From: JAAZKA01 sp034926225
Lineage (GTDB): Bacteria > Bacillota > Clostridia > Oscillospirales > QAMX01
DNA length: 64,000 bases
Direction of reading: 5' to 3'
Assembly (NCBI GenBank): GCA_034926225.1
Contig: JAYFRF010000017.1
Span: 28,684 to 92,683, forward strand
In this document: positions 24,564-32,553 of the stretch, in pieces
Layout: each line of letters begins with the position of its first letter
Numbering within the stretch: position 1 is the first letter of the stretch
The notes under the pieces: model-generated
What the model was told of the DNA's origin: nothing
Databases searched by the model: none
Seen by the model: the letters and a program-made list of their open reading frames with translations, nothing else
Program-made: the position numbers and the translations under genes

Positions 24564-24709
24564 GACACACCTCGTTTATCATTCGGAAGCGTTCCCGTTC
24601 GTATGATTGGACGGTCAAAAACGCTTGTATATTTCATAAAAGAGAGTTATTTGTCCACAGTAGGGCAAAGTATAGCCTTAGTATAGCATAATTCCTTCCA
24701 AATAGCAAG

Positions 24710-25420
24710 TCAGGGGATCGAAATATGCTGAAAAACAGAGACCGCAAGAGCTGCGGCGAGCTTTGTTTGGTAGCTATCGGTTTTCAGCTTGGCTTCCTCC
24801 GCTGCATTGGATAAAAAGCCGCATTCGACAAGCACGGCGGGGTGGGTTACGCTGCGATAGAGATAGAGATCGGGATCGACGGGCATGACGACGCGGGTGT
24901 TTGCGGGGTCGGCAAAACCGATCAGATTTTGTTGCAAGGTTTCCGCCAATACCTTGGAGCCATCGATTTTGGTATAGAAGACCTGCGCGCCGCTGTAGCG
25001 GGATTGCCCGAAGTTGTTCATGTGGATGGATAAGAGGATGGCGCTAGCCTGCGCGTCGACGATGGCTTTCCGATTGTGCATATCGGCAGCTTTACGGGCG
25101 CGGATGGAGGAATAGGACGCTTCGGGCGCTATATCGTCCTCTGTGGTGCGGGTCATCACGGTGGGTATGCCGAACAGGGCCAGCAGAAGCTCGGTTTTCT
25201 GAGCAACAGCGAGGTTAATGTCGCGTTCAAGCGTGCCATTTTTTCCAACAGCGCCGCCGTCCATGCCGCCGTGACCAGCGTCGATTACAATGACGGGATA
25301 AAGCGCGGCTGTGACAGATACGGGAACGGCAACAGGGGCGCGTAAGGATTGAGAAAGGATCCCGCCAAGAAGTATGAACGCTAAAAGAAGCATTGTGAGT
25401 GTCTTCAAGGTTTCCCTCAT
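24710..25420 (-). CDS. cwlD: N-acetylmuramoyl-L-alanine amidase CwlD
   Basis: 236 residues from the ATG at 25420 (GGAGGTG 9 bases upstream). A signal-anchor (LKTLTMLLLAFILLGGIL) is followed by the amidase_3 domain with all zinc ligands: VIDAGHGGMDGG, TLERDINL, LLSIHMNN and the catalytic glutamate in VLVECGFLSN. CwlD works in the forespore to make muramic-delta-lactam of the cortex. Size and motifs match. It is preceded by two membrane-protein genes on the same strand. Confidence 0.93.
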   Translation of the reverse strand: MRETLKTLTMLLLAFILLGGILSQSLRAPVAVPVSVTAALYPVIVIDAGHGGMDGGAVGKNGTLERDINLAVAQKTELLLALFGIPTVMTRTTEDDIAPEASYSSIRARKAADMHNRKAIVDAQASAILLSIHMNNFGQSRYSGAQVFYTKIDGSKVLAETLQQNLIGFADPANTRVVMPVDPDLYLYRSVTHPAVLVECGFLSNAAEEAKLKTDSYQTKLAAALAVSVFQHISIP

Positions 25421-25475
25421 AATAAATAACACCTCCCATCCGGATTGTATGGCCGAAGGGGAGGTGTTAGAAGTC

Positions 25476-26060
25476 TTAGCGCAGACGTTTGTCTTTTTCG
25501 CGGGGCTTTTGTTTATAAACAAGACGATCCATGAGCCGGATGAGGTTATAGCCGTTATAGTAGCCGAGCCAAGCAGCGAACGGCATATAAGCACAGATCA
25601 AAATCAGGAGCCAGGAGAACGGGGACGCAGCGGTGGTCGCGGCGTTGACAAAGAAGATAAACGGGAGGGTACAGATGCGATAGACGACGGTGAACATGTT
25701 GGGGAGGAAGGGGACGTAGGTGTTTGCGACAGCAAGGAGTGTCAGAACGGCGAGGGGGACAGCGGTATAAACCGCTGCGCGGAGAGCACGATTTTTATCT
25801 TCTTTAATGTGACCGAAAAGCACGAGATTGCGGTCACGCTCGGCGGTTCCCCAGAAGGCGATGTAGGTGAACAGGAACATCAGAGGCATGCCCACAGCCG
25901 AGACGATCAGAGTCGTCGCAGTTTCGGTAAGGTAAGCGGTACAGATGACGAGGGGAATGAGACTGATGACGACCGAATAGATATAGGTGTTGACAGCCCG
26001 GATGACGAGGTATTTAAAGGGGCTTGTCATCTTGTTGGCTTCGGAATTTTTCCGGGGCAC
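25476..26060 (-). CDS. Polytopic membrane protein of unknown function
   Basis: 194 residues from a GTG at 26060, chosen because AAGGAGG lies 8 bases upstream. Five or so hydrophobic segments are visible (about 25-48, 50-72, 92-112, 128-150, 155-175). The cytoplasmic loops are basic (KEDKNRALRAAVYTAV). It resembles DUF624/YesL-type proteins and follows one by 13 bases, so it is probably a diverged relative acting with it. No function can be assigned. Confidence 0.75.
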   Translation of the reverse strand: MPRKNSEANKMTSPFKYLVIRAVNTYIYSVVISLIPLVICTAYLTETATTLIVSAVGMPLMFLFTYIAFWGTAERDRNLVLFGHIKEDKNRALRAAVYTAVPLAVLTLLAVANTYVPFLPNMFTVVYRICTLPFIFFVNAATTAASPFSWLLILICAYMPFAAWLGYYNGYNLIRLMDRLVYKQKPREKDKRLR

Positions 26061-26073
26061 TTAGAATCCCTCC

Positions 26074-27144
26074 TTACGCTTGACGGTCGGTGTCTTCTGA
26101 CGAGGTATCATCCTTCTTTGCGTTGTCTGAAAACGGCAGCATCTCGCGGGGCCTGTCATCGTCATCATCGCGGCGAACGGATGAGAAGGACGGCGTGGAG
26201 GAACGGGTACTGACATCGTCAGAGAAAACGGATTCCGCAGCTTCGTTTGTCTCTTCCGGTTCGAGGATGGTGATGGTGCCGTCCTCGTTCTGTTGACGGG
26301 GCTTGAGCATATATTTCTCCATGACGGGGTAAGCGTTGAAGGTGGTAATGAAGCCGACGAGGGAGTAGGTCAGCGTCAGCATCAGCGGAATCGGAACGAA
26401 CAGTGTCGCCGCAAGGATGAGCGCGGAGAAGAAGATCGTGCAGAGATTGCGCACGATGCCGAGGACGGAAAAGATCCAGGAGTTGCGGAGGATCGCGATG
26501 ACCGACATGTCGAAGGTAACCATGATGAGGTAGATATAGAAGCGCATAACGGTGTAGATGGCAAAGATAATGATTGCAACGTAACGGAAGATAAGCAGAT
26601 ATTGTGCGAGGGCGGAGTTGCCGACAATGTCGAGGCTCATATAGAGAACAAAGCTGACCCAGACTAGAATGTCAACGATGCCGATCGCAATCCCCTGCTT
26701 GAAGTTGGAGCGCAGGCGTTCCCAGAAGTCGCCCCAGACCCAGGAATGCTCCTGCCGGGTGAATTGCCGCCATACATAAGTTGCGGCGGCGGTGGCGGGC
26801 CCGAGCAGCAAAGCAGAGAGCGCGACGAGCACGTAACCAAGGCTAACTCGCAACCCGAAGATGGTTATGGTCGGCAGACCGAAGACGGCCATCGTGAACA
26901 GATACATAGTCATGTCGTCGGCAAACAAAGCGGCGTCGACGCCGAAAGCAGAGAAAACCCAGATGACGAAGGCCGAAACGAACGGAAAGGTGATGACGGC
27001 ATACATGAAGTTCAGAAGCAGCAGCTTCCAGAACTTGCGGAAATAGATCTCAAAGAACAAAAAGAAGCGCTTTTTTTCAGGCGCGTCCTTTGAGACGCCT
27101 TTACCGGGCTTTGCATAGTTGAACAATCCGAAAAAACCGGCCAT
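26074..27144 (-). CDS. DUF624 (YesL-like) membrane protein with long acidic tail
   Basis: 356 residues from the ATG at 27144. The first 270 residues hold about six membrane helices and the DUF624 features FFEIYFRKFWKLLLLNFMY, TAAATYVWRQFTRQEHSWVWGDFWE. The last 90 residues are hydrophilic, Ser/Asp/Glu-rich, and predicted disordered (SSVRRDDDDDRPRE), which is longer than in typical relatives. YesL-type proteins occur near carbohydrate transporters, but none is visible here. It is cotranscribed with the next membrane protein gene. Confidence 0.82.
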   Translation of the reverse strand: MAGFFGLFNYAKPGKGVSKDAPEKKRFFLFFEIYFRKFWKLLLLNFMYAVITFPFVSAFVIWVFSAFGVDAALFADDMTMYLFTMAVFGLPTITIFGLRVSLGYVLVALSALLLGPATAAATYVWRQFTRQEHSWVWGDFWERLRSNFKQGIAIGIVDILVWVSFVLYMSLDIVGNSALAQYLLIFRYVAIIIFAIYTVMRFYIYLIMVTFDMSVIAILRNSWIFSVLGIVRNLCTIFFSALILAATLFVPIPLMLTLTYSLVGFITTFNAYPVMEKYMLKPRQQNEDGTITILEPEETNEAAESVFSDDVSTRSSTPSFSSVRRDDDDDRPREMLPFSDNAKKDDTSSEDTDRQA

Positions 27145-27256
27145 GATCAAGGATCCCCTTTGCATCAAGTATGTTTATGAAAAAGTAAACCTTCTCTATT
27201 ATAACGCGAAGTTTGTCAAAAGTAAAGGTAGAACAATTAATATTATATGAATTTTA

Positions 27257-27296
27257 CGGCGCATGGGAGAAATTGACGATTTCTCACCATGCGCCG
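27257..27296 (-). terminator. Terminator of spoIIM-xerD
   Basis: Stem of 10 pairs (CGGCGCATGG / CCATGCGCCG) plus 7 more (GAGAAAT / ATTTCTC) with one bulge, five-base loop, 24 bases after xerD. The minus-strand tail is only moderately T-rich (TAAAATTC). Confidence 0.72.
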
Positions 27297-27319
27297 CCGC
27301 TTATATTGTATAAAAGGTG

Positions 27320-28213
27320 TCAGTTGTTTTTACCGCGGGGATGCGATTTGGCATAAACATCTTTAAGACGGCCCTTAATGAGATTCGCGTAGAGCTGGGT
27401 GCTTGACGCATCGGCATGTCCCATCAGCTCTTGCAGAGAGCGGAGATCGGCGCCGTTTTCGAGAAGATGGACGGCGAACGAATGCCGAAGCGTGTGCGGG
27501 GTGATGTCCTTTTGGATGCCGGCAAGCTCCGTGTAGTGTTTGATGAGCTTCCAGAAGCCCTGACGCGTCATGCGTTCGCCGTTGACATTTACGAACAGCG
27601 AGGACTCGTCGGGGGAAGCGAGCATGGCACGGCGCGCGCGGTTGATATAGTTACTCAAAGCGTCAACGGCAGAAGGGTAGAGGGGAATCATCCGCTCGCG
27701 CCCTTCGGAATTACAGCGAACGAACTTGAGATCGAGATTAACGTCTTCGACATTGAGGGAGACCAGCTCGGTGACACGCATACCGGTGGCATAGAGCAGC
27801 TCGAGCATGGCACGATCACGGTAACCCTTGACGTCGACGGTTTTGGGCTGAGCGAGAAGGAGGTTTACCTCGGAGGAGGTGAGGATTTCGGGAAATTTCA
27901 ATTCCTTCTTCTTCTTGCGTTCGACGCGTACAGGGGAAGATTCGATGGTACCGAGCAGGACGAGATGATTATAAAAGCACTTGAGCGCGGCTGCGGTGCG
28001 CATAGAGGTTGCATTAGCCTTACCGTCGGCATCGAGCTTGGTAAAATAGGCGTTCACATCATCGACATCGGCGCGCGCAAGGGTTACGCTGCGTACTTCC
28101 AGCAGAAACTGCTCAAAAGCGGCGACATCACGCAGATAGGACAGATATGTATTTTTGGAAGCCCGTTTTTCGACGAGCAGGTAACTTTCAAATTCCTTGA
28201 GAATTGCCGACAT
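27320..28213 (-). CDS. xerD: Tyrosine recombinase XerD-type
   Basis: 297 residues, the family length. An N-terminal SAM-like domain (EFESYLLVEKRASKNTYLSYLRD) precedes the catalytic domain with arginine in LYATGMRVTELVSL, HTLRHSFAVHLLENGADLRSLQELMGHA and the nucleophile in STQLYAN. XerC/D resolve chromosome dimers at dif. It follows spoIIM by 21 bases, the order found in Firmicutes, where xerD neighbours this gene, which favours XerD over XerC or a mobile-element integrase. Confidence 0.9.
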   Translation of the reverse strand: MSAILKEFESYLLVEKRASKNTYLSYLRDVAAFEQFLLEVRSVTLARADVDDVNAYFTKLDADGKANATSMRTAAALKCFYNHLVLLGTIESSPVRVERKKKKELKFPEILTSSEVNLLLAQPKTVDVKGYRDRAMLELLYATGMRVTELVSLNVEDVNLDLKFVRCNSEGRERMIPLYPSAVDALSNYINRARRAMLASPDESSLFVNVNGERMTRQGFWKLIKHYTELAGIQKDITPHTLRHSFAVHLLENGADLRSLQELMGHADASSTQLYANLIKGRLKDVYAKSHPRGKNN

Positions 28214-28234
28214 AACATAGCCATCCTTTAACAG

Positions 28235-28786
28235 TCAGATGCGCAAACGAACAAGCGAATAGAGGGATACCAAAGCGAGCAGCAACCCGGTGACGCCAAG
28301 TATCAAGGGCAGGGGAGGGGACAGGGGAGAACGACGCGGCATACCGGCACGTCCGATAAGCACGGAGAAAGCGGACGCGGCGCAGAACGCACAGTAAACC
28401 GCGACGAGGAACAAAAGAGGGATCGCGATAAAGTTTTGCGGAGCAACAGCAAGAAAAGCCGCGAGGAAGCCGTTGGCACCATCGAGTCGGACAGCAGCGG
28501 CAATAGGCAGCGAGAAGGCATAACCGCGCCAAATAAAGAGGCATGGAAGCAGAAACACCCCGAGTGCGGAAAAGCCGCAGAGAAAAGCTCCCAGCACAGG
28601 TACGCATAGTTCGGCAAGCATCAAAAAATATCCGGACTTTTCCGAAAGGGACCATGCGGAGAGCGTATCGGCGCCGGCACGGGATACGACGATCAGCGAA
28701 AGTCCGGCGCCGAGAAGAAACGAAAAGAAAAAAACAACAATCCACGGGGCGGCTAAGCGCCTCTCGTGTGCATCCCGGAATCCCAT
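28235..28786 (-). CDS. spoIIM: Stage II sporulation protein M-like membrane protein
   Basis: 183 residues with five hydrophobic segments. It has the SpoIIM signature of small residues in helices (GAFLCGFSALGVFLLPCLFIWRGYAFSL) and LAVAPQNFIAIPLLFLVAVY. SpoIIM forms, with SpoIID and SpoIIP, the DMP complex that thins septal peptidoglycan and drives engulfment. AAGGAGGG lies before the ATG. The adjacent xerD supports the call. Confidence 0.85.
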   Translation of the reverse strand: MGFRDAHERRLAAPWIVVFFFSFLLGAGLSLIVVSRAGADTLSAWSLSEKSGYFLMLAELCVPVLGAFLCGFSALGVFLLPCLFIWRGYAFSLPIAAAVRLDGANGFLAAFLAVAPQNFIAIPLLFLVAVYCAFCAASAFSVLIGRAGMPRRSPLSPPLPLILGVTGLLLALVSLYSLVRLRI

Positions 28787-28848
28787 AGGATACCCTCCTT
28801 ATATATGGAGATGTATCAGCCTATGTGACCGGGTGTGGGAATATGTAT

Positions 28849-29646
28849 TCAGCGGCCAAGCTCCGCGGAACGGAGGGCACAGGCGCTCAGTCCGGCGACG
28901 AGGGCTTCATCGAAAGCGTGATCGGTCATCGCGTCAAGCGCGGCCTGCGTGGTACCGCCGGGGGTGGCGACCATGCGGACAAGCTCCTCGGGCGTCTTCT
29001 CGCCGGAAAGCAATACGGCGGCGGCACCTTCCATGGTTTTCGCGGCAAGCCGCAGGGCGACGGCGGGGTCGATCCCGTTTGCAGCTGCGAAGTCAGACAT
29101 GACAGCGGCGATGCGGTAGAAGTAAGCGGGAGAGGAGCCGTTGATCGAGACGACAGCGTTCATAGCGGACTCGGGAATGATTTCTGTGATGCCGCCTGCG
29201 GAGAAAAGGGATACGGCGTCGGCGAAGGCGGCTTTCGGCACATCGGGTGCTTCGGCAATCGCAATCGCACCGCGTCCGACGAGTATGGTGGCGTTTGGCA
29301 TGACGCGCACGACATTTGCGTCGGGGACACGCGAGCGGATGAAATCGGAGGATATGCCAGCGGCGATCGAGACGAGGGTCTTCCCGGCACAGACGGGAGC
29401 AATCCGTTCAAGCAGCTCCGGAAGCTGCGTGGGACGGACCGCGAGCAGTACAAGAGAAGCGCGGCTGATGGCGGCTGCGGGATCGGCATCAAAAGCAGCC
29501 CCGCGGGCCATAAAGGGAGAGGCGGCGTCCGCGGAAAGATCGCACAGCGTTAAAGAGCGGGGATCGAGTGCATGGGTATCAAGTAAGGACTGCAAAATAG
29601 CGGAGGCCATGTGGCCAACGCCGATAACGGTCAGAGAAGAGAGCAT
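28849..29646 (-). CDS. proC: Pyrroline-5-carboxylate reductase
   Basis: 265 residues from the ATG at 29646 (AAGGAAGG upstream). Rossmann opening LTVIGVGHMASAIL, VLLAVRPTQLPELLE, SIAAGISSDFI, RVMPNATILVGRGA and the C-terminal signature SSPAYFYRIAAVM with VATPGGTTQAALDAM. It catalyses the last step of proline synthesis. It appears monocistronic with its own promoter at 29714-29742. Confidence 0.93.
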   Translation of the reverse strand: MLSSLTVIGVGHMASAILQSLLDTHALDPRSLTLCDLSADAASPFMARGAAFDADPAAAISRASLVLLAVRPTQLPELLERIAPVCAGKTLVSIAAGISSDFIRSRVPDANVVRVMPNATILVGRGAIAIAEAPDVPKAAFADAVSLFSAGGITEIIPESAMNAVVSINGSSPAYFYRIAAVMSDFAAANGIDPAVALRLAAKTMEGAAAVLLSGEKTPEELVRMVATPGGTTQAALDAMTDHAFDEALVAGLSACALRSAELGR

Positions 29647-29713
29647 CGACAAAAAGCCTTCCTTGTATATGAATTGAATTGGAAAAAGAGGTTTGACATA
29701 AATCGGTAATCCA

Positions 29714-29742
29714 ATATTACACCATTTGAACGGAAAACGCAA
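29714..29742 (-). promoter_or_regulatory. proC promoter
   Basis: Minus-strand TTGCGT (29742-29737), 17-base spacer, TAATAT (29719-29714), about 65 bases before the start codon. Confidence 0.6.
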
Positions 29743-29794
29743 GAGAGAAAAAGTTTTTCATCAATATTGCACAAATATTATGATAACAGAATTA

Positions 29795-29822
29795 TGTAAA
29801 TTAAGAACATGTGTTCTATAAT
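29795..29822 (+). promoter_or_regulatory. LexA-box-like operator overlapping a promoter; no clear gene downstream
   Basis: AGAACATGTGTTCT (29804-29817) has six-base inverted arms and fits the Gram-positive SOS core GAAC-N4-GTTC. It overlaps a TATAAT (29817-29822) with TGTAAA 16 bases upstream on the plus strand. Downstream to 29955 I find only tiny frames (18-32 codons). At 29841-29860 lies an imperfect palindrome AACC..GGTT centred on ATATAT. The whole stretch 29647-30022 has no supported protein gene. Confidence 0.45.
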
Positions 29823-29954
29823 AAAAAGTAATACCACAAAAACCACAATATATAGCGGTTGACATGGACGAGGCATACAAGATGTAGGATATGGCGAAAA
29901 GAGATGCATTTATGCGGAGAGGATGGGTATCGTCAAAAGAAACATGAGAAAAAT

Positions 29955-29994
29955 GAAAAAAAGCGAAAACCGTGTTTTACCACGGTTTTCGCTT
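29955..29994 (-). terminator. nrdR terminator
   Basis: Perfect 14-bp arms AAGCGAAAACCGTG / CACGGTTTTCGCTT with a six-base loop and seven T on the minus-strand side, 29 bases after the nrdR stop. Confidence 0.88.
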
Positions 29995-30022
29995 AATAGG
30001 AAAGGAAGGGATGGGAATTAAA

Positions 30023-30505
30023 TTACGGATTTACGGAAGATGGTGGCTCTTTGCCGCCTTTGATCAGGGCATTGAGCTCATCCATAAAACTGGAAATATC
30101 CTGGAAACGACGGTAAACCGAAGCAAAACGGATGTAAGCGACTTCATCGACGGTACGCAGCTTGTCCATGACAAGCTCCCCGATTTGACGGGATTCTACC
30201 TCGCGTTCAAGACGGTTTTGGAGCTGCTGCTCGATTTCATCGACGATTTCTTCAAGGCGGCGTAGAGGCACGGGGCGCTTTTCGCAGGATTTCAGCAGAC
30301 CGTTTAACAGTTTGCTCCGATCAAAAGCCTGACGAGAGCCATCTTTTTTTATAACGACGAGCTGCACATGCTCTATCACCTCGAAGGTGGTAAAGCGCTG
30401 TTTGCAGGAAAGACATTCTCTGCGGCGACGGATGCTGGAGTCGTCGTCGGCCGGACGGGAATCCACAACGCGGCTGTCGGTATAACCGCAAAAAGGGCAT
30501 TTCAT
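30023..30505 (-). CDS. nrdR: Transcriptional repressor NrdR
   Basis: 160 residues from the ATG at 30505, with AAGGAGGTG 7 bases upstream. Zinc ribbon: MKCPFCGYTDSRVVDSR and RECLSCKQRF; then an ATP-cone domain (VVIKKDGSRQAFDRSKLLNGLLKSC). NrdR senses ATP/dATP and represses ribonucleotide reductase genes through paired NrdR boxes. No nrd genes are in the window. Confidence 0.96.
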   Translation of the reverse strand: MKCPFCGYTDSRVVDSRPADDDSSIRRRRECLSCKQRFTTFEVIEHVQLVVIKKDGSRQAFDRSKLLNGLLKSCEKRPVPLRRLEEIVDEIEQQLQNRLEREVESRQIGELVMDKLRTVDEVAYIRFASVYRRFQDISSFMDELNALIKGGKEPPSSVNP

Positions 30506-30615
30506 GCTCGGCACCTCCTTTGTCAGGGTGAGACAAGGTTCCCTGCCAGTCCAGATTATACCATAAACGAAGTAAAGAAACTGTAACCAATGGAGGGCGA
30601 AACAGACAAAAAATG

Positions 30616-30906
30616 CTAGCAAACGGTGGCTAAATCATGAACGATATCACGAAGGACACAGGGGGAGACACTGCCATCAATCAGCATAGTCAGGATTTGC
30701 ATCACCAGAAAGCGATCGGAGGTAACATTCAAGACGGTTTCCTGAGAAAGCAGCGTTCCAACTGAGCTGACTTCCAAGACTCGCACCCCGTAATGTACGG
30801 AGCCGGGAGTGCTGTCGGCAGGCGTATCCTCGAGCAGAAAGTAGAAGAGCGTTTCCGTATCCGTAGGTGTCGGGTAAACGATTCTTCTCACAAACCGAGC
30901 ATGCAT
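30616..30906 (-). CDS. DUF6514-like small protein
   Basis: 96 residues from the ATG at 30906, with AGGAGG about 10 bases upstream. It has the short beta-rich pattern of small Clostridia proteins: TLFYFLLEDTPADS, SVHYGVRVLEV, then a helical end with DGSVSPCVLRDIVHDL. This matches my recollection of the DUF6514 family, whose function is unknown. It lies 110 bases upstream of nrdR and may be cotranscribed. The family call is tentative; that the gene is real is likely. Confidence 0.65.
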   Translation of the reverse strand: MHARFVRRIVYPTPTDTETLFYFLLEDTPADSTPGSVHYGVRVLEVSSVGTLLSQETVLNVTSDRFLVMQILTMLIDGSVSPCVLRDIVHDLATVC

Positions 30907-31035
30907 GCGCAATAACCTCCTAAACTTACATAATATAGTTTCACAATAGGAGTTTAACACGCAGTTATATTGATTTCAAGCGAAAAATGTCGGGTAAAAC
31001 CGTTGATTTCGAAAAATGAAAGAAATCAGGACACA

Positions 31036-32553
31036 TCATGCAAGCGGGGTGATCCTATAGCGGCCGGCGCCGGAGCTTGCGGACTGCTGAAGCTTGACGC
31101 GTTTGGGGTCGCATAACTCGTAGAGATGGGTCAAATGGGTAACGAAAACGAATTTGGCATGGGTACGCGGCAGGACGGAAAGGATGTCGAAGATAGCGAC
31201 GGTACCTTCGGCGTAGGCGGTGGTCTGGAAGGTTTCATTGAGAAGAACGAGCGCATGGGGGCGCAGGCGATCCATAATGTGCGCGATGCATTGGACCTCC
31301 CCTTCGAAACGGCCGGCGGTATCACCGACCTTAAATTCGCGTTCGGCGGAGGAGAACTGCGTAAAGACGCCGTCACGGATACTGATCTTAGCGCTTTTGG
31401 CGCAGACGGGGAGACCGGCCTGTGCGAATAATTGCGCAATACCGAGGGACCGGAGATAAACGGTTTTACCGGAGCTGTTGCTGCCGCGGATGAGGATACC
31501 GTCGCAGGAAGCATCCATCAAAACATCGTTTGAAACGATCTGATCGCCGGAAAGACCCTCCGAAAGCAGCAAGAAATCATATAAATCGTGGGCATCGAAG
31601 ATATCCCGAGAAGCGTCGACGACGGTGGGCATACAGGCGGTCATTCGATGATCCTGAATTTTGGCGCAGTAGAGGACAGCGGTATCATAAAATTGCAATT
31701 CGCTGGAAAGACCGAAGAAGAGGTCATAGACATGATTGGTAATGTCTGTTAAGACCGTGTACATGCGATAGATGGCTTCGTTCAGCATGTAATCCGCGTC
31801 ATCCGGATGATCGTCACGCACATCGGCTTCGGCCGGCGCGTTTTCCGCCTCACGGCGGCGGTCAAGATAACGTTTGAGAGGGTTGCCCTTCGGTCTAACG
31901 GTCATATCGACAGCGTCGCAGAGCGCGCTTACCCGCACGCGGAAACCGTCATCCACGACGGCACGGACGGAAAACTCGTAATGCTCGGGAGTATAGTGCA
32001 AAAAATATGAGGCGATGTCAACGATCTCCTGCAAAGCCGAATTCGAAATCATATCGGCACAATACGTTTTAATGGTCTGAAGCCCTTCTGATTTAAAGGA
32101 ATATTGCGAAAGAATTTCATGCAAGGAAAAATAATAGCCGATGATCATTTTTGCAAACTTTGCCGTGACCTGCAATTGGGAGAACGTAAATTCCAGAAGA
32201 GCACGCTGGCTGACGGAAACACCGAACGAGTATACATTCGCGCGCATTTCTTTCCAATCGGCGCCGATGGTATCGTAACGTTTGAAAAGACGGTTCAGTT
32301 CAGGCAATAGATTCGGGTTTTGCAAGATATCCTGCAGAATATCCTGCCGATAACGAACGTTTTCGACAATATGCAGCGGGTTTTCGAGAATTTCGATAAA
32401 GTAATCCGCCTGCTTTTTCGAAGGGCATAGCTCGGACAGCGCCTGATCGAGGGAGAGATCGTAGACAGCCTGCTTTAAGTCTTCAATAATATCAAAGTCA
32501 CGGGCCTCGGGAACTTTGTAGAGCAAAGAAAACTTCAGGTCACCGCGCGTCAT
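31036..32553 (-). CDS. MutS-like ATPase (second of pair), without mismatch-recognition domain
   Basis: 505 residues. The N-terminal 330 residues are helical, like the core/lever domains III-IV of MutS; the C-terminal domain has Walker A GSNSSGKTVYLRSLGIAQ, FTQFSSAEREFKVGDTAGRFEGE, a Walker B that reads ALVLLNETFQTT, and FVFVTHLTHLYELCD. The mismatch-binding domain I (with Phe-x-Glu) is missing, so it is not a classical MutS. The Walker B aspartate is replaced by asparagine. It overlaps the upstream paralogue by one codon position, so the two proteins may form a heterodimer. Role unknown. Confidence 0.85.
   Translation of the reverse strand: MTRGDLKFSLLYKVPEARDFDIIEDLKQAVYDLSLDQALSELCPSKKQADYFIEILENPLHIVENVRYRQDILQDILQNPNLLPELNRLFKRYDTIGADWKEMRANVYSFGVSVSQRALLEFTFSQLQVTAKFAKMIIGYYFSLHEILSQYSFKSEGLQTIKTYCADMISNSALQEIVDIASYFLHYTPEHYEFSVRAVVDDGFRVRVSALCDAVDMTVRPKGNPLKRYLDRRREAENAPAEADVRDDHPDDADYMLNEAIYRMYTVLTDITNHVYDLFFGLSSELQFYDTAVLYCAKIQDHRMTACMPTVVDASRDIFDAHDLYDFLLLSEGLSGDQIVSNDVLMDASCDGILIRGSNSSGKTVYLRSLGIAQLFAQAGLPVCAKSAKISIRDGVFTQFSSAEREFKVGDTAGRFEGEVQCIAHIMDRLRPHALVLLNETFQTTAYAEGTVAIFDILSVLPRTHAKFVFVTHLTHLYELCDPKRVKLQQSASSGAGRYRITPLA

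Noticed and set aside
24174..24686. 170-codon frame opposite the ECF sigma gene
   Set aside because: Shadow frame; the opposite strand encodes an intact sigma factor.
27320..28213. Mobile-element integrase
   Set aside because: Length and motifs fit Xer recombinases and the gene follows spoIIM in the order seen in Firmicutes chromosomes.
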